From: Phragmites australis
Lineage: Eukaryota > Streptophyta > Magnoliopsida > Poales > Poaceae
NCBI RefSeq assembly: GCF_958298935.1
Contig: NC_084935.1
Location: 3,296,001 to 3,360,000 of the forward strand
DNA length: 64,000 nt
Direction of reading: 5' to 3'
The notes under the pieces are model-generated. The model searched no databases. It was not told the DNA's origin and was given only the letters and a program-made list of their open reading frames with translations. Every line of letters starts with the position of its first letter. Positions within the stretch are counted from its first letter, which is position 1. Positions 24,700 to 35,848 of the stretch are shown here, piece after piece. The position numbers were made by a program, and so were the translations under genes.

Positions 24700-25420
24700 G
24701 GACTTAAATGTGGCAGTTAAAGTCGTTGCAAGTGGACCCACGGCACGAACCGCGAGGCGGCCTCCAGGCCCCTACGACCCTGTGGGCAGAGCGTCCGGCA
24801 ACACACAGACTCGGTGGGCCCGCCGTCAGGTACACCACGGAGCAGCACCGCACAACAAAAGCGAGCCCCCACGCGAGCGAGCCGAGGAAACAGTGATCGT
24901 TTTCTGCGCGGCGAACGACCGCGCGTGGGGCCCTCCCTTCCACCGCCCAAGAAAACCGATGGGTCGCGCCGGCACGGCCGCATGGACGCCTACGCCTCCT
25001 CGCGTTGCGCCGCTCGGCGGCCGGCCAGGCGCCCACTCCGCCCGCGCCGCGCATGCGTACGTTTCCACGTGCCCCGGCCTTGCGGTTTGGCTCGACTCCG
25101 AGGGGTTTTCGACGTGCGCGCATCGCGCCGCTGGATCGGCCGGCTCCCCGCCCCGCCCCACTCCGCCTGCGCCGCGCATGCGTGCGTTTTCACGTGCCCC
25201 GCCCTGCGATTTGGCTCGTTTCCGAGGAGTTTCCGACGTCCGTGCGCGCGCGCGCGCCTCTGGCGCAACTCATAGCGCGCACCGACCCGACCCGGCCAGC
25301 AGCACCGCATGCAGGATGTCGCTGCGGCGGCATGTATGCTTCGGTGGACCAGCTGCTGACCGGTCCGCGCGTTGCCCTCTTCGCATGCTTTGTAGCTTGA
25401 ACGACGTTCACGCGTTGAGG
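24700..25420. other. GC-rich, CpG-dense island with a direct repeat
   Basis: Base composition changes abruptly from AT-rich to strongly GC-rich, with many CpG dinucleotides. Open frames occur in several phases on both strands, a composition effect; none shows a domain. Two copies of a roughly 95-bp segment (about 25031-25125 and 25155-25245), sharing CGCCGCGCATGCGT and CACGTGCCCCG, are offset by about 124 bp. It might be a promoter/first-exon relic of a lost gene or a captured fragment. An unassigned stretch with LTR-like features (TATATATT at about 25914) follows at 25630-26010. Confidence 0.5.
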
Positions 25421-25436
25421 GCACGACCATCTGCAT

Positions 25437-25632
25437 GTGCCTCTGTCTCCAACAGTTACTCAAATTTTTGTTCTCAAAATACTATTACAGCATCCTCTAT
25501 TTTTCTACTGTAGCAGCACTGTAGTACTGGGTATAGGATCTACTAGAGATGAATTTATAGTACTACAGTAGACCGCAAAGTACTGTAGCACTGAAAAAGG
25601 TAGATTTGAAGACTCTCTTGGAGATGGCCTAA
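25437..25632. mobile_element. Candidate MITE at the edge of the GC-rich island
   Basis: The left end has CTGTCTCCAACAGTTACTC. The right end on the reverse strand has CCATCTCCAAGAGAGTCTTC, giving an imperfect terminal inverted repeat around CTCCAA(C/G)AG. The interior repeats TACTGTAG motifs. Target duplication is unclear. Confidence 0.45.
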
Positions 25633-26397
25633 GGAGGTAGAACCATACTGTATATATGACAAGGGTCCTCTGCCTTGTTCTGCTGTAAGTAACCGGTATA
25701 TACTAGTATACTGCAACATGTGATGTTGCAAGACGGATCTGTCAAGCGACGCACATAACGTCAGCACCAGCTACACCGATTCTTCACGATCTCCAACGCC
25801 CACGCCAACCTCAACACTGAGGCGCCTTCGGTCCACTCCGCCTGAATAGCGCCGACGCCTGCATGTAGGCTAGGCTCAGCGCGCTATGCGCTCATGTAAT
25901 CGCCTGTACCGCCTATATATTCACAGGCATGCTCAATGAATGACAAACAAGCTTCATCTATTCCTCTCGCAGGATCAACATTCGACAGCGCTGTGTTGGG
26001 ATGTGACTCTATTCACTACGTACGAGATTAATATAGAAGATACTATATTAGTGATAGCTAAATCATTATTAAAATTCTATTAGTAGCGGGTTTAATGACA
26101 ACCCATCACTAATATGATCTCAGGCTGGGATCCATCACTAGTGGCAAATCATTAGTGATGGGAGAGAAAATCACCTATCATTAAATATAGCAGTGATGAG
26201 TAGAGACAACACATATCACAAAAGATAGCCTCTGGGCCGAGAAAATCACCTATCATTAAAGATAGCAGTGATGAGTAGAGACAACACATATCACAAAAGA
26301 CAGCCTCTGGGTCGTATAGTGCCAAGGCTACTATGATCTGTCACTAATGTTAAAGTCATTAGTGACATGTAATGTAACCCATCACTAATGACTAGTC

Positions 26398-26406
26398 TAT
26401 ATATAA
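26398..26406 (+). promoter_or_regulatory. TATA box behind the CACTA-3 left array
   Basis: TATATATAA directly follows the subterminal repeats and precedes a CT-rich leader, the same arrangement as in the autonomous elements of this window. It suggests that the element derives from a transcribed CACTA promoter region. Confidence 0.5.
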
Positions 26407-26407
26407 C

Positions 26408-26863
26408 TTGAACCCTAGTGCCCGACTTCTCCTCTCCAGATTTTGCCTAACTCACAAGCACCCTCGTCCTCCTGACGTTGCCTCCATCATCTTTCTCCTA
26501 TCACACACCCGCCGTCATCGTCCCCTCCTCCTCCTCCCGCCGCACGCCCGTCCTCGCCCCCTCCTCCTCAACGTCAACGCCTCCTTCTCCTTGCCTAACG
26601 CTCCCTCCTCCTCGATGTCTACGCCTCCTCCTCCTCCTCGACGTCTGATGCCCCCTCCTCGACGTCAATGCTTCCTCTTCCTCGCCCGACACCCCTCCTC
26701 CTCATCACCCGCCACCGCCGCCCCCTCCTCCTCGACGCCTGAGGCCCATTCCCCCTCGATGCCGACGCTTCCTCCTCCTTGCCCGACACCCCCTCCTCAT
26801 TGCGGATGCCTCCTCCTCAACACCCGACACCTAACGCCGCCCACTGCCTACTCCTCCCTATGA
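26408..26863 (+). other. Low-complexity frame in CACTA-3
   Basis: An open frame of about 150 codons that is almost entirely serine, proline and arginine, caused by CTC/CTCC repeats. It may be the translated leader of a deleted transposon gene. No domain is visible and function is doubtful. Confidence 0.25.
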
Positions 26864-27649
26864 TAAGATGGTTCTTGTGTGCTGATAGCTCATATGGGGA
26901 TTGGATAGCTCGGTTTGATTTCGTTGCAAATGCTACCCTATTGTGATACAGCAATGGTGCAAGATGAAATATGCATGCCCACTGAACCGAACGAGCTATA
27001 GAACAGAGGAGTACGAGACACACTTGTCGTGCCATTGTACCAGCAACCTACAAAATTGGAGTTATGCTTGCCTTTGCCTTTGAAACTTAGGGTTTAGGGT
27101 TTGTTTTTGCTCAAAGCACATGGCTCGAACTTACCAAAGTCGAGGCTTGGGGTTTTCTAGGATGGTGGCAGGTCATAGCATGTATTGAAAGTTATATATG
27201 AGCAAATAGGGGGGTTAGCACATTAGTGATGGCTGACAATATCACGCGTTACTAAAGAACATTATTAGTGATGGGTCTCAGTTGTGACTCATCCCGTCAC
27301 TGGTGACCGTCATTAGTGACAGGTGACAGGTTCACACCCGTCACTAATGTGTCATCATTAGTGACGCGTTCAAAGTGATGGGTATAGAACCCATCATTAA
27401 TGATGTTTATCACCCATCACTAATGTGCTATTCTGAGATAGTGATTACTGATTCCAGGCTAGAACCTACCTCATGGTAGCAAAAGATTTATGTCGCACAT
27501 GTGGATTTCGCTTGATACTGTCTACTCCCACACTTACTTACTTGTTGATTTCATGTTCGCAATGAAACGGGGCTCTCACTAGTGACACAAGCACATATAG
27601 GTAGGGGGCGAACATACACCCTGTTCTTCTAAGGTTCTTCTAAGATTAC

Positions 27650-29135
27650 TGTCGGAGGGTTAGCTCCTATCACAGGGATCCTGAGGGTCCCCTTTTTAGA
27701 GATTCGGCCGGGGGGATGATTCTGAATAAGTTTGCTGGAGAAATAAATGGATGTAAATGCGATGGCTGGTGGGGTGGAATGATCTAATGCATAAAAGAGT
27801 AAATGCACTGGGGGTTTAGACAGGTTCGGGCCGCACGGAGGCGTAACACCCTACTCCTGTGTGGATGCTACAAATGCCCTGAGAATGTCTCTCGGGAATG
27901 TGCTAGTTACAAGAATGTTTGTCTATCCTAGAGCCTGGGGCTCCTTGTTCTTCGGTTTCTATGCTCGTACGAAGGTGTTCTTCGATCTGTGTGTGCCTGT
28001 TGGCTCTGGGTGCCCTTGGACTTCTCGACCTTCTCTACTTCCTTAACTTCTTCAACCTTGCAGAGCTTGTCGAGCCTGTCTTTGTCCGTGCTGCCGGCCG
28101 CTTTAAATACCCGCCGGCGGTAGCGTGCCCTGAATGGGAGGGCACGAGTTCCAAGGCACCATAAATGGAAAAGGCATCATCATAGCCTCTGCGCGAAGTG
28201 ACGGGAGCTGAAAACGCGCCCCGCGCCCGGTCTTCTGTCGTCATGATGGCGCTGGCAACGGGCGCCGTGGAGAGGGCCCACTGGGCAGCCGCAGAGCGGC
28301 CCGGCGTGCCCGCCCAGTCTTGTTCGCCTGCCATAGCAGCGCGGCAGACGGAACACATCGGGCCTCGCGACGCTATCCTGAGGCGCGTCGGATAGCGTGG
28401 GATGGGACCCATGCATTTAATGTCCCCACGCCCTTCTGCCAGAATATGGCAGGAACTGACACCGAGCGTGGCGGGAGCAGTTGGAGGTGATAAGCCACGC
28501 GCGCTCTTAAATGCGGCCTTGGGCCTTTCATCGGCTGACATCTCATCGTTGGACCCCTGTGGGGACCACTGACGGAGGGGCTTCCTGGGTCGTCATGGAA
28601 CTGAGTGCTCGGGGGTCACTGTTCACCTCCCCGAGCACTCTCTCCCGAAAATGCCATTTTCTTGGTTCTCGGGGAACTGAGTGCTCGAGGGCCACTGTTC
28701 ACGGCCTGGGCACTCCCGGTCTTGACTGTACGGATCCTCGGGGAACCGAGTGCTCGGGGGCCGCGGAAGCGGCCCCGAGCACTCTCTTCCGGAACTACCT
28801 TCCTTGAGTCCTCGGGGTATTCGGGTGCTCAGGGTGCTACTGCTCGCAGCCCCGGGCACACCTCTCCCAGTACTCGGTCCTCCTGGTCGTTGGGGCACTT
28901 GGGTGCTCGGGGGTCAGTGTTCCCCTCCACGAGCACTTTCTTCCTGGTCACTTAGTCTTCACAGATCATCGGGGAACCCGGGTACTCGGGGACCATTGAC
29001 TGTGGCCCCGAGCGCCCTCTCCTGGGACTTAGTCTTTTTTACCTCGCGGAGCTGACCTCTGTGGGAGGGCGCCACGTTGCGGATTGCTGGCCTGGCCTCG
29101 GGATTCGGGGACCCCTGGTTCCTGATTCACCGACA
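27650..29135. mobile_element. Solo LTR (1486 bp)
   Basis: It starts TGTCGGAGGGTTAG and ends TTCACCGACA, giving the TG...CA borders and a short TGTCGG/CCGACA inverted repeat. The flanks ATTAC at 27645-27649 and 29136-29140 are a perfect 5-bp target duplication. No internal retrotransposon region is present, so it arose by recombination between two LTRs. A GC-rich array of hairpin-forming repeats occupies 28590-29040. Open frames in it (for example 28035-28541 on the minus strand) are not retroviral-type genes. Confidence 0.93.
28590..29040. repeat. Hairpin-forming repeat array inside the solo LTR
   Basis: Five to six degenerate units, each with GTGCTCGGGG (or a variant), a short spacer containing CACTGTTCAC or an equivalent, then CCCCGAGCACT, separated by 25-40 bp. 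Each unit can fold on itself. Confidence 0.8.
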
Positions 29136-29203
29136 ATTACATACACCAAGGATCTATGGAACACCTCACATAGATGCAAACTGCATGGAATGTTTCCCGT
29201 TAT

Positions 29204-29570
29204 CACTACATGAAATGGACAAATCAGACACGATTTAGTGATGGGTCATTATACGACCCGTCACCTATATAGTCTCGGGTCGGGACCACGCATAGCCCCA
29301 TCACTGATTGTAGGTCATAAGTGATATGTTATAATATTGCCCGTCACTTATGACCTAGTCATAGGTGACGAATCTCCCTGTACCAGTCATAAGTGAATGA
29401 TCATATTATGACCTGTCACTTATAACATAGCATAGGTGATGAACTTATAATATAGCATAGGTGAAGGGTCTCCCTACACAACTAATAAGTGACGGGTCAT
29501 ATTACGACCCGTCACTTAAGATAAGTCATAAGTGATAGATAATCTTATCACCCGTCACTTATGACTTAGC
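29204..29570. repeat. CACTA-4 left subterminal array
   Basis: Alternating AGTGATGGGTC, GACCCGTCACTTA and TCATAAGTGA motifs. In this superfamily such arrays are binding sites for the TnpA-type protein and also act as promoter of the first gene. A TTATAAG at about 29575 may be the TATA box. Confidence 0.85.
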
Positions 29571-29951
29571 TCTGTTATAAGAGTTAGTCCTTTATTGTGC
29601 GTGCCTAGACTGGCCAGCACTATGCGCACATAGTAGATCAGCGATTTTCTCTAGTTTCTTTGGAGACTCTCTAATATTTTGTTGATATAAAGTATAATTG
29701 GTATTAGGTCTGTGAAGGTTTCCCTATTTGGTAGATTTGTTATGTTTTAAGTTGTAATCGACCATTTTGTATCTTTATCCAAAATCTTAGTACAAGTGAG
29801 TTGTATTTATGTTAGATTTGGTACTAGGTTTGCTCGATCTACTGCGATATGCCACATATCTAGTGTAATTGTATGGAATTTTTAACTGCATGCTTAACCA
29901 TGAAATTAAGGTAATTGTTAGTGAAGAATGAATGTTTTACATTAATTATAG

Positions 29952-32900
29952 ATGACGGATAGAATTTGGATGTACCTTGAGACTCGGACTTGTTCGAAGC
30001 ACCTGAGTGGGGTGAAGCATTTCATGAGTGCTGGCTTGGCGGATATGAAAGATCATGGTAAAACGGTAATATATTATTCATGTCACAACTGCAGGAATGA
30101 TAAGAAGTTCACGAAACTAGACAATATCCATGCACATTTGGTCATGCGTGGATTTAAAGAAAATTATACATGTTGGAACAAACATGGTGAGGAATGCCTT
30201 AACGAGGGAGAGATGGATCGGGCTCTCCGTACTGATAGTGTGGATCAAAGACTTACACCCGGTGAAATGGATCATGATCTCAGGGACGAGGACATATTAG
30301 GTTTCAATGATAATGATCTCGAGGATTTTGTGGAGAATGTGGACCAGATGGTGTGGGATGTCGAGCGGCACGACGAGTATAATAATAGTGAGTTTGTTAA
30401 ATTCTAGGAATTTGTGCATGATTCCAAGACGCCCCTTTATCCCAACTGTAAGGAGAAGTAATATGGATATTTAGGAATCTAAAGCTTCTACGGCTGAAGG
30501 CAACCAATGGTTAGACTAATAAGAGTTTCAAAGTATTGCTGCATCTGTTAAGGGACATGCTACTGAGGGGAACTTGGTGCCCAATGGCGTCTACGACGCG
30601 AAGAAGATAATTTGTCCGTTAGGTCTAGAAATAGAAAAAATACATGCATGTAAGCAGGATTATATCTTGTTTCGTGGAGAGTATGTAAAGCTGGATTAAT
30701 GCTCCATGTGTGGAACCTATCGATATAAGCATAGAAATGACGGTGGTGACGAGGATAGAGGTAAGAAAAGTAGAAGTCCTCCTAGGAAGATGGTGTGGTA
30801 TTTTCCTATAATTCCTCATCTGAAGCATATGTTTGCCAACAGAAAGGAGGCCCAATTGGTGCGTTGGAATAAGGAGAGTCGTAAGAACAATGTAATAATA
30901 CGGCACCCGATGGATTTAACTTAGTGGCAAATCGTTGATTCCACATTTGGTTGTTCACTGAACAATTGAGAAATATTAGGTTTGCTATGAGCACAGATGT
31001 CATGAATCCATTCGGTAACATGAGTACCTCACATAGCACCTGGCTTGTTGTATTATCGATCTGTAACCTTCCACCCTGGCTTTGTAATAAGAGGAAATAC
31101 ATTATGTCGTTGATCTTGAAATCAGGACCAAAACAACCTGGCACCGATATCGATGTGTACCTCAGGCCTTTAGTCAATGATTTTAAGAAACTCTGGTTCG
31201 AAGGTGTCGAGATTTGGGATCAGTACAAGCAAGAATACTTTACCTTGCACGCCATGTTGTTCGTCACCATCAATGATCTACTAGCACTTCTTAACTTGTC
31301 AGATCAGAGCAAAATAAAAGGTGAATCTTGCCCCTATTTCTTAGATGACACATGCAATTTAAGGTTGAACAGCTCAAAGAAAATATTGTACATGCAGCAT
31401 CAATGTTTCCTTCCTAGGAAGCACCCATACCGAAACTTGGACAAGCAGTTCGATAGCTCAAGGGAGAAAGCGTTACCTCCAAGACATTTTAGCGGGGGAA
31501 GATATCCACAGTCAGGTTAAGAATATCAATGATGTCCTTGGCAAACAAAAGATCCTCCAAGGATGATGAACAATTAGGAATGTGGAACAAGAAATCAATA
31601 CCATTCGGGCTAGAGTATTAGAAAAAATTAGATGTTTGCCACTCTATTGACAATATGCATGTAAAGAAGAATATATGTGAGAGTCTGATCCGTACATTGC
31701 TCCAAATGAAAGGAAAAGGAAAGGATCATGAGAAAGCACAAGCTGACCTTGAAGAAATGGGCTTAAAGCCGAAGCTCCATGCACATGATACTGACAAAGA
31801 AAAACACCTACCCCCAGTAGCTATCACTCTCTCCAAGAAGGAGAAAAAAGAAATCTGTGAGTTCTTGTACAGTGTGAAAGTTCCCTCCGGTCACTCGTCC
31901 AACATCGCAATACTTGTTTCAGTGAAAGAGCTGAAAATGAATTTCTCCATGATGAAGTAACATGATTGCCATGTGATGATAACATCACTGTTTACGGTAG
32001 CTTTTAGAAACATCCTCCCAATTAAGGTTTGCAAGGCTATTATAAGCCTGTGTTTTTTCTTCAATGCAATTGAACAAAAGGTGCTTGATCCAGATACGCT
32101 AGAGGAGCTAGAAAAAATACACTTTGAGACTCTATATATTCTTGAGCTATATTTTCCACCACCTTTTTCCGATGTCACGGTTCATCTCACTACTCACCTT
32201 GTGAAGGAGATACACTACCTTCGCCCTGTGTTCCTGCATCATATGTTTCCATATGAGAGATATATACACGTTATCAAGTCTTACGAGCCTTTCCTGTGGG
32301 ATGCATCGTGCAGGGTTACATGATGGAGGAGGCATTAGAGAGGTCTATTAATTATATGTACCAAATAACCTAATTGGCGTGCATAAGTCTCGCCATGTGG
32401 GGAGGCTCGCATGTATAGGGGTTCTAGGAAAGATGGCAATAACTCCAGATCTGAAGGCATATGACCAAGCTCATTTTCTTGTGGTGCAACAAATGAGCAA
32501 AGTGTGCCCATATGTCGATGAGCACAAGCAGATACTACTTGATGAGAATCCAGGGCAGACCGAAGCTTGGATTGCAAGGCAACATATGCAAAGGTTCGCC
32601 ACTTGATTTTGAGACCAAATCAGACAATCGAGCTGAGTACTCCTACAAGTGCTCTGATAAAAAAATTGGCTTCGAGCCCTATATAAACAATTATAATATA
32701 TCAAGGATACGATATAAACGGATACATATTTTACACGGTTACCCAAAATGAGAAGAGCATATACCAGAACAATGGTGTTCGTATAGATGCTTATGATAAC
32801 GGCATGCAGAGGGGTACATACCACGGTCAAATAGAGAAAATCTGGGAGCTGAACTACTTGGGATTCAAGGTAGCCCTGTTGCCATGCCATTGGGTACATA

Positions 32901-33241
32901 GGGTAAAGGGCGTCACTAATGATAAGTATGGGTTCACTAGCGTTGTTCTCAAATATATCGGATATAAGGCTGAACCATTCGTACTCACTAAAGATGTTCG
33001 CCAAGTCTTTTATGTTACTAACACAACAAAGAAGAAATACAATGTGGTTCTCGCTGGGAAAAGATGTATCGTTGAAGTTGCAAACTTCATTGATGAGCAG
33101 GAGTTCAATCAATTCGATGAAATCTCCCCTTTCGCTACTACAATCGTGTCATGCCTTTCGTCGATCGAGAAAACTCCATATCTGCGCTCCGACCATAATG
33201 GAGGGATCCATGCCAAGAAAGCACGAACACGACGAATTTGA
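29952..33241 (+). pseudogene. TNP2 transposase of CACTA-4, interrupted
   Basis: The first open block (29952-30407) is a transposase-associated domain beginning M-T-D-R-I-W-M-Y with the zinc-binding C-H-N-C. Broken TNP2 core follows: V-W-Y-F-P-I-I-P-H-L (about 30790), N-P-F-G-N-M (about 31005), D-V-Y-L-R-P-L-V-N-D-F (about 31155) and H-P-Y-R-N (about 31420). Later come M-H-V-K-K-N-I-C-E-S-L (31655), a DUF4218 part with T-H-L-V-K-E-I-H-Y-L (about 32190) and a DUF4216 part with I-W-E-L-N-Y-L-G-F-K-V and G-Y-K-A-E-P-F-V-L (32804-33241). The order is that of an autonomous TNP2. Stops at about 30407, 30700, 30924, 31520, 31960 and 32323, together with frame changes, disable it. Some gaps could be introns, but several blocks break inside domains. 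Confidence 0.92.
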
Positions 33242-33410
33242 ATTTTAGGCTCCAAGTTATTTAAATTTGTAATATTAATTTCAAATGTTTAATATTAAGT
33301 TCAAATTTGAATTTGTATATATATTAAATTTGCAGTATTAATGTAAATTTTTTAATATTAAATTGAGCATAACCAGTTATGAATTTTAATCTAGAATTTC
33401 TGTCAAAGTT

Positions 33411-33690
33411 ATAGGTGATGGGTGATACTATTTACCCATCACTTATTATTAGTCATAGGTGATGGATGATCTATGCATCCATCACTTATTAGTAGTTATA
33501 GGTGATGGGTGGTACAATGCACCAATCACTTATTAGTAGTTATAGGTGATGGGTGATACTATTCACCCATGACCTATGACTTTCTTTCCCGGTCACTGAG
33601 TACAAGTAATAAGTGACCGGTAATAATATTCACCCGTCACTTATGATTTGTAATAAGTGATGGGTCAATATCGTAGATGATGTGTGATGG
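33411..33690. repeat. Internal palindromic repeat array of CACTA-4
   Basis: Units of about 44 bp start at 33411, 33455, 33498 and 33542. Each begins ATAGGTGATGG, contains an inverted partner such as CCCATCACTTATTA, and so is palindromic. Further motifs extend to about 33690. The sequence closely resembles the terminal arrays, yet lies between the two genes and directly before a TATA box. Confidence 0.85.
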
Positions 33691-33719
33691 TATTTACCCG
33701 TCACCTATGATCATTTAAC

Positions 33720-33727
33720 TATATATA
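33720..33727 (+). promoter_or_regulatory. TATA box of the second CACTA-4 gene
   Basis: TATATATA follows the internal array by about 30 bp and precedes a CT-rich leader (33730-34080). Its position suggests that the second gene has its own repeat-controlled promoter. Confidence 0.6.
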
Positions 33728-35800
33728 GGCTGCCTCCCCATGTCATTTTTTCTAAGTCCTAGCCCTAACTCCCTGAGCCACGCCTCCAGCCTCCTCGTTC
33801 TTGAGCCACTGCCGAGCTCGCACTGCCACCATTGACACCCTCTCCCACCACCGTCGATGCCCTCTCCTCCGCACTCCTTTGCCATCAAGCCCCCGAGCCT
33901 GTCGCTAAGCCCACCGATGACGCTCTCTCCGCCAATTCCCCAACGGAGGAGGAGGAGGAGGTCACCCGTGCCACTGATGCTTGCTCCATCTAGCCACCGT
34001 TGTCCTTGTCTCCGTTGAACCCATCGTCCACCTCCCATCTCTGTCAAGTAGACCCCTGCTTCTCCCCCACCATCTCCTCCCCCATCTTTGGTTTGAAGTG
34101 TGCAATAAGTGGTTACCTATAGCTACTGGTAGACTAGTGCAGATATCGAGTTGATGTATTTGTGAAATGACCATACATGGCTGGGATTTGTGAAATGATC
34201 CTTATTTGTGAAATGGTCCATGGGATTTTTAGCTTCACAAGTTTGGTATACTATTTTCGGTAAAATGAATGTGATACTTTTAGACAAGTCTGGTGGATTA
34301 GGGTTTTTGTTAACACTTGGGGCTTTTATCGCATTTTGCTTTTGCCATTGGGTTCACAGTTTATTGTTTGTTTTTGACACACTCATCAATTTCCATCCCT
34401 TAGACGCCTGAAAAGTTCATTCTGCCCTCGTCTCCATCCTCGCCTCTCCTCCTCTCAAAGCGCTTGATAATTTAGCCAATTAAGTTGAAATATTCTAAGT
34501 AGCCAATTAAGTTGTTGATGTTAACTATAATTTAGGAAGCTACTAAACTCAAAGTTTGAACTTTCTTATCTTCTTTTTGTGCAAATAATATCTAATTACA
34601 TAAACCATCACATCTAACATTCAACCTTAAAACATCCATGGAGCTGAGAGCCATAACTTGACAAAACACTTTAAATTTATGGGCATTAAGACTCCTTTTG
34701 AGGGCCTATATATTTTTGTTAAATATGTTAGCTCATTTTTGTGAATTGGATCTTCAATTGAAATTAGGTGCAAGAATGTCTGTTTTCTCTCTTAACATGC
34801 TATATGTTTTATGGATTATATGCTTTCATATTCAAAACAAGAACCAATTTGAATATCTAAAAAATTTATATTTTGAACATGGGACAGTTTTATTACTAAG
34901 ACTGGTCTATGTAAAATTAGCAAAAAAAAAAGTCTTGTATACCTGAATAATAGTTATATTTTTTAGCAAGTGTCATGTGCTTGTGCAATGTTATTTTTGT
35001 ATACATCAGAATTTATTAGAGACAGAATCATGCCTATTGAGTACATACCTGAACACTATTTGGATGATAGTTTACTCACATAGATACTTGGACTCTTAAA
35101 ACTCATACCATTATCACAAGAAAGAGTTATTTCTTAAGTAAATAAGCAGCTCATTGTAATATATTGAGTAATTACATGTGTTATTGCAGTAATTTTACCA
35201 ATGGATAAAGTGATAACTAACAATTTTGTGGTATAATTTAGTAAGTTTTTCATATGGTCATAGAACTGGTTGCCATTCATAAATTCCTTGATTTATATTC
35301 GGACAGCTGAGGGGGGTTTTTTTTTTTGCAGAATTATACCTAGTTATGCATTATTTTTCTCTTTTTTGGATAGAAAATGCATTATGGTTCCAGAAGACAC
35401 TGTTTTTGTATGTGTTTTCACTTTATTCTTCTGCGAACACATTATTCTGCAGGTACAAAAAAGATCCACATGTTAGTGTGAATTTCCTCTTCTTCTTTTT
35501 TGGAAATTGCTTGAATTTATGGTTTTGTGTCATATGATGCTCTGAACAATTAGCGATCAACTTGACACTTGTAACTGTAATATCACGACATTTGGAACCT
35601 TTACACGTACATTTGCATAATTTAAGTTGGCACTTTCAAAATATACAATCTATAGCCTATAAATGTCATTCCTTGGAGTAGTATTTTCTTTGGTGTAATA
35701 TCGAACCATAGATATATGGGCACTTTCTAAACAGTTGAGGGAAAAAACATGTTTCCTTGTTCTCTTAACCATGATTTCTTTTCTTTCCTCTAAGAAACCA
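33728..35800 (+). other. Leader and intron-like part of the second CACTA-4 gene
   Basis: A CT-rich, leader-like segment (33730-34080) is followed by about 1.7 kb of T-rich sequence without domains. The apparent GC-rich frame on the minus strand (33715-34047) is a shadow of the CT-rich leader. Confidence 0.45.
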
Positions 35801-35848
35801 TGGGGGTAGAAGAGGACTGTCACACCTCAGAAACCAAAAACACAGAGA

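Larger units (their letters stand above)
26014..27443. mobile_element. CACTA element 3, non-autonomous (1.43 kb)
   Basis: The left end is CACTACGTACGAG and the right end reads CACTATCTCAGAATAG on the reverse strand. Flanks are ATT at 26011-26013 and 27444-27446, a perfect 3-bp target duplication. Both ends carry ATTAGTGATGGG/CCCATCACTAAT subterminal repeats (about 26040-26395 and 27215-27430). A 75-bp segment in the left array is tandemly duplicated (26164-26238, 26239-26313). No transposase is encoded. Confidence 0.9.

Noticed and set aside
24689..25513. A 274-codon plus-strand frame and several antisense frames in the GC-rich island
   Set aside because: Stops are rare in all phases because of composition, the sequence is arginine/alanine/proline low complexity, and no splice or domain evidence supports a gene.
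25630..26010. Possible copia-type LTR fragment with TATATATT
   Set aside because: No paired LTR, no TG/CA borders with target duplication and no internal region could be found, so it is not annotated as an element.
28035..28541. 168-codon minus-strand frame in the solo LTR
   Set aside because: It lies wholly within an LTR with defined borders and resembles no retrotransposon protein.
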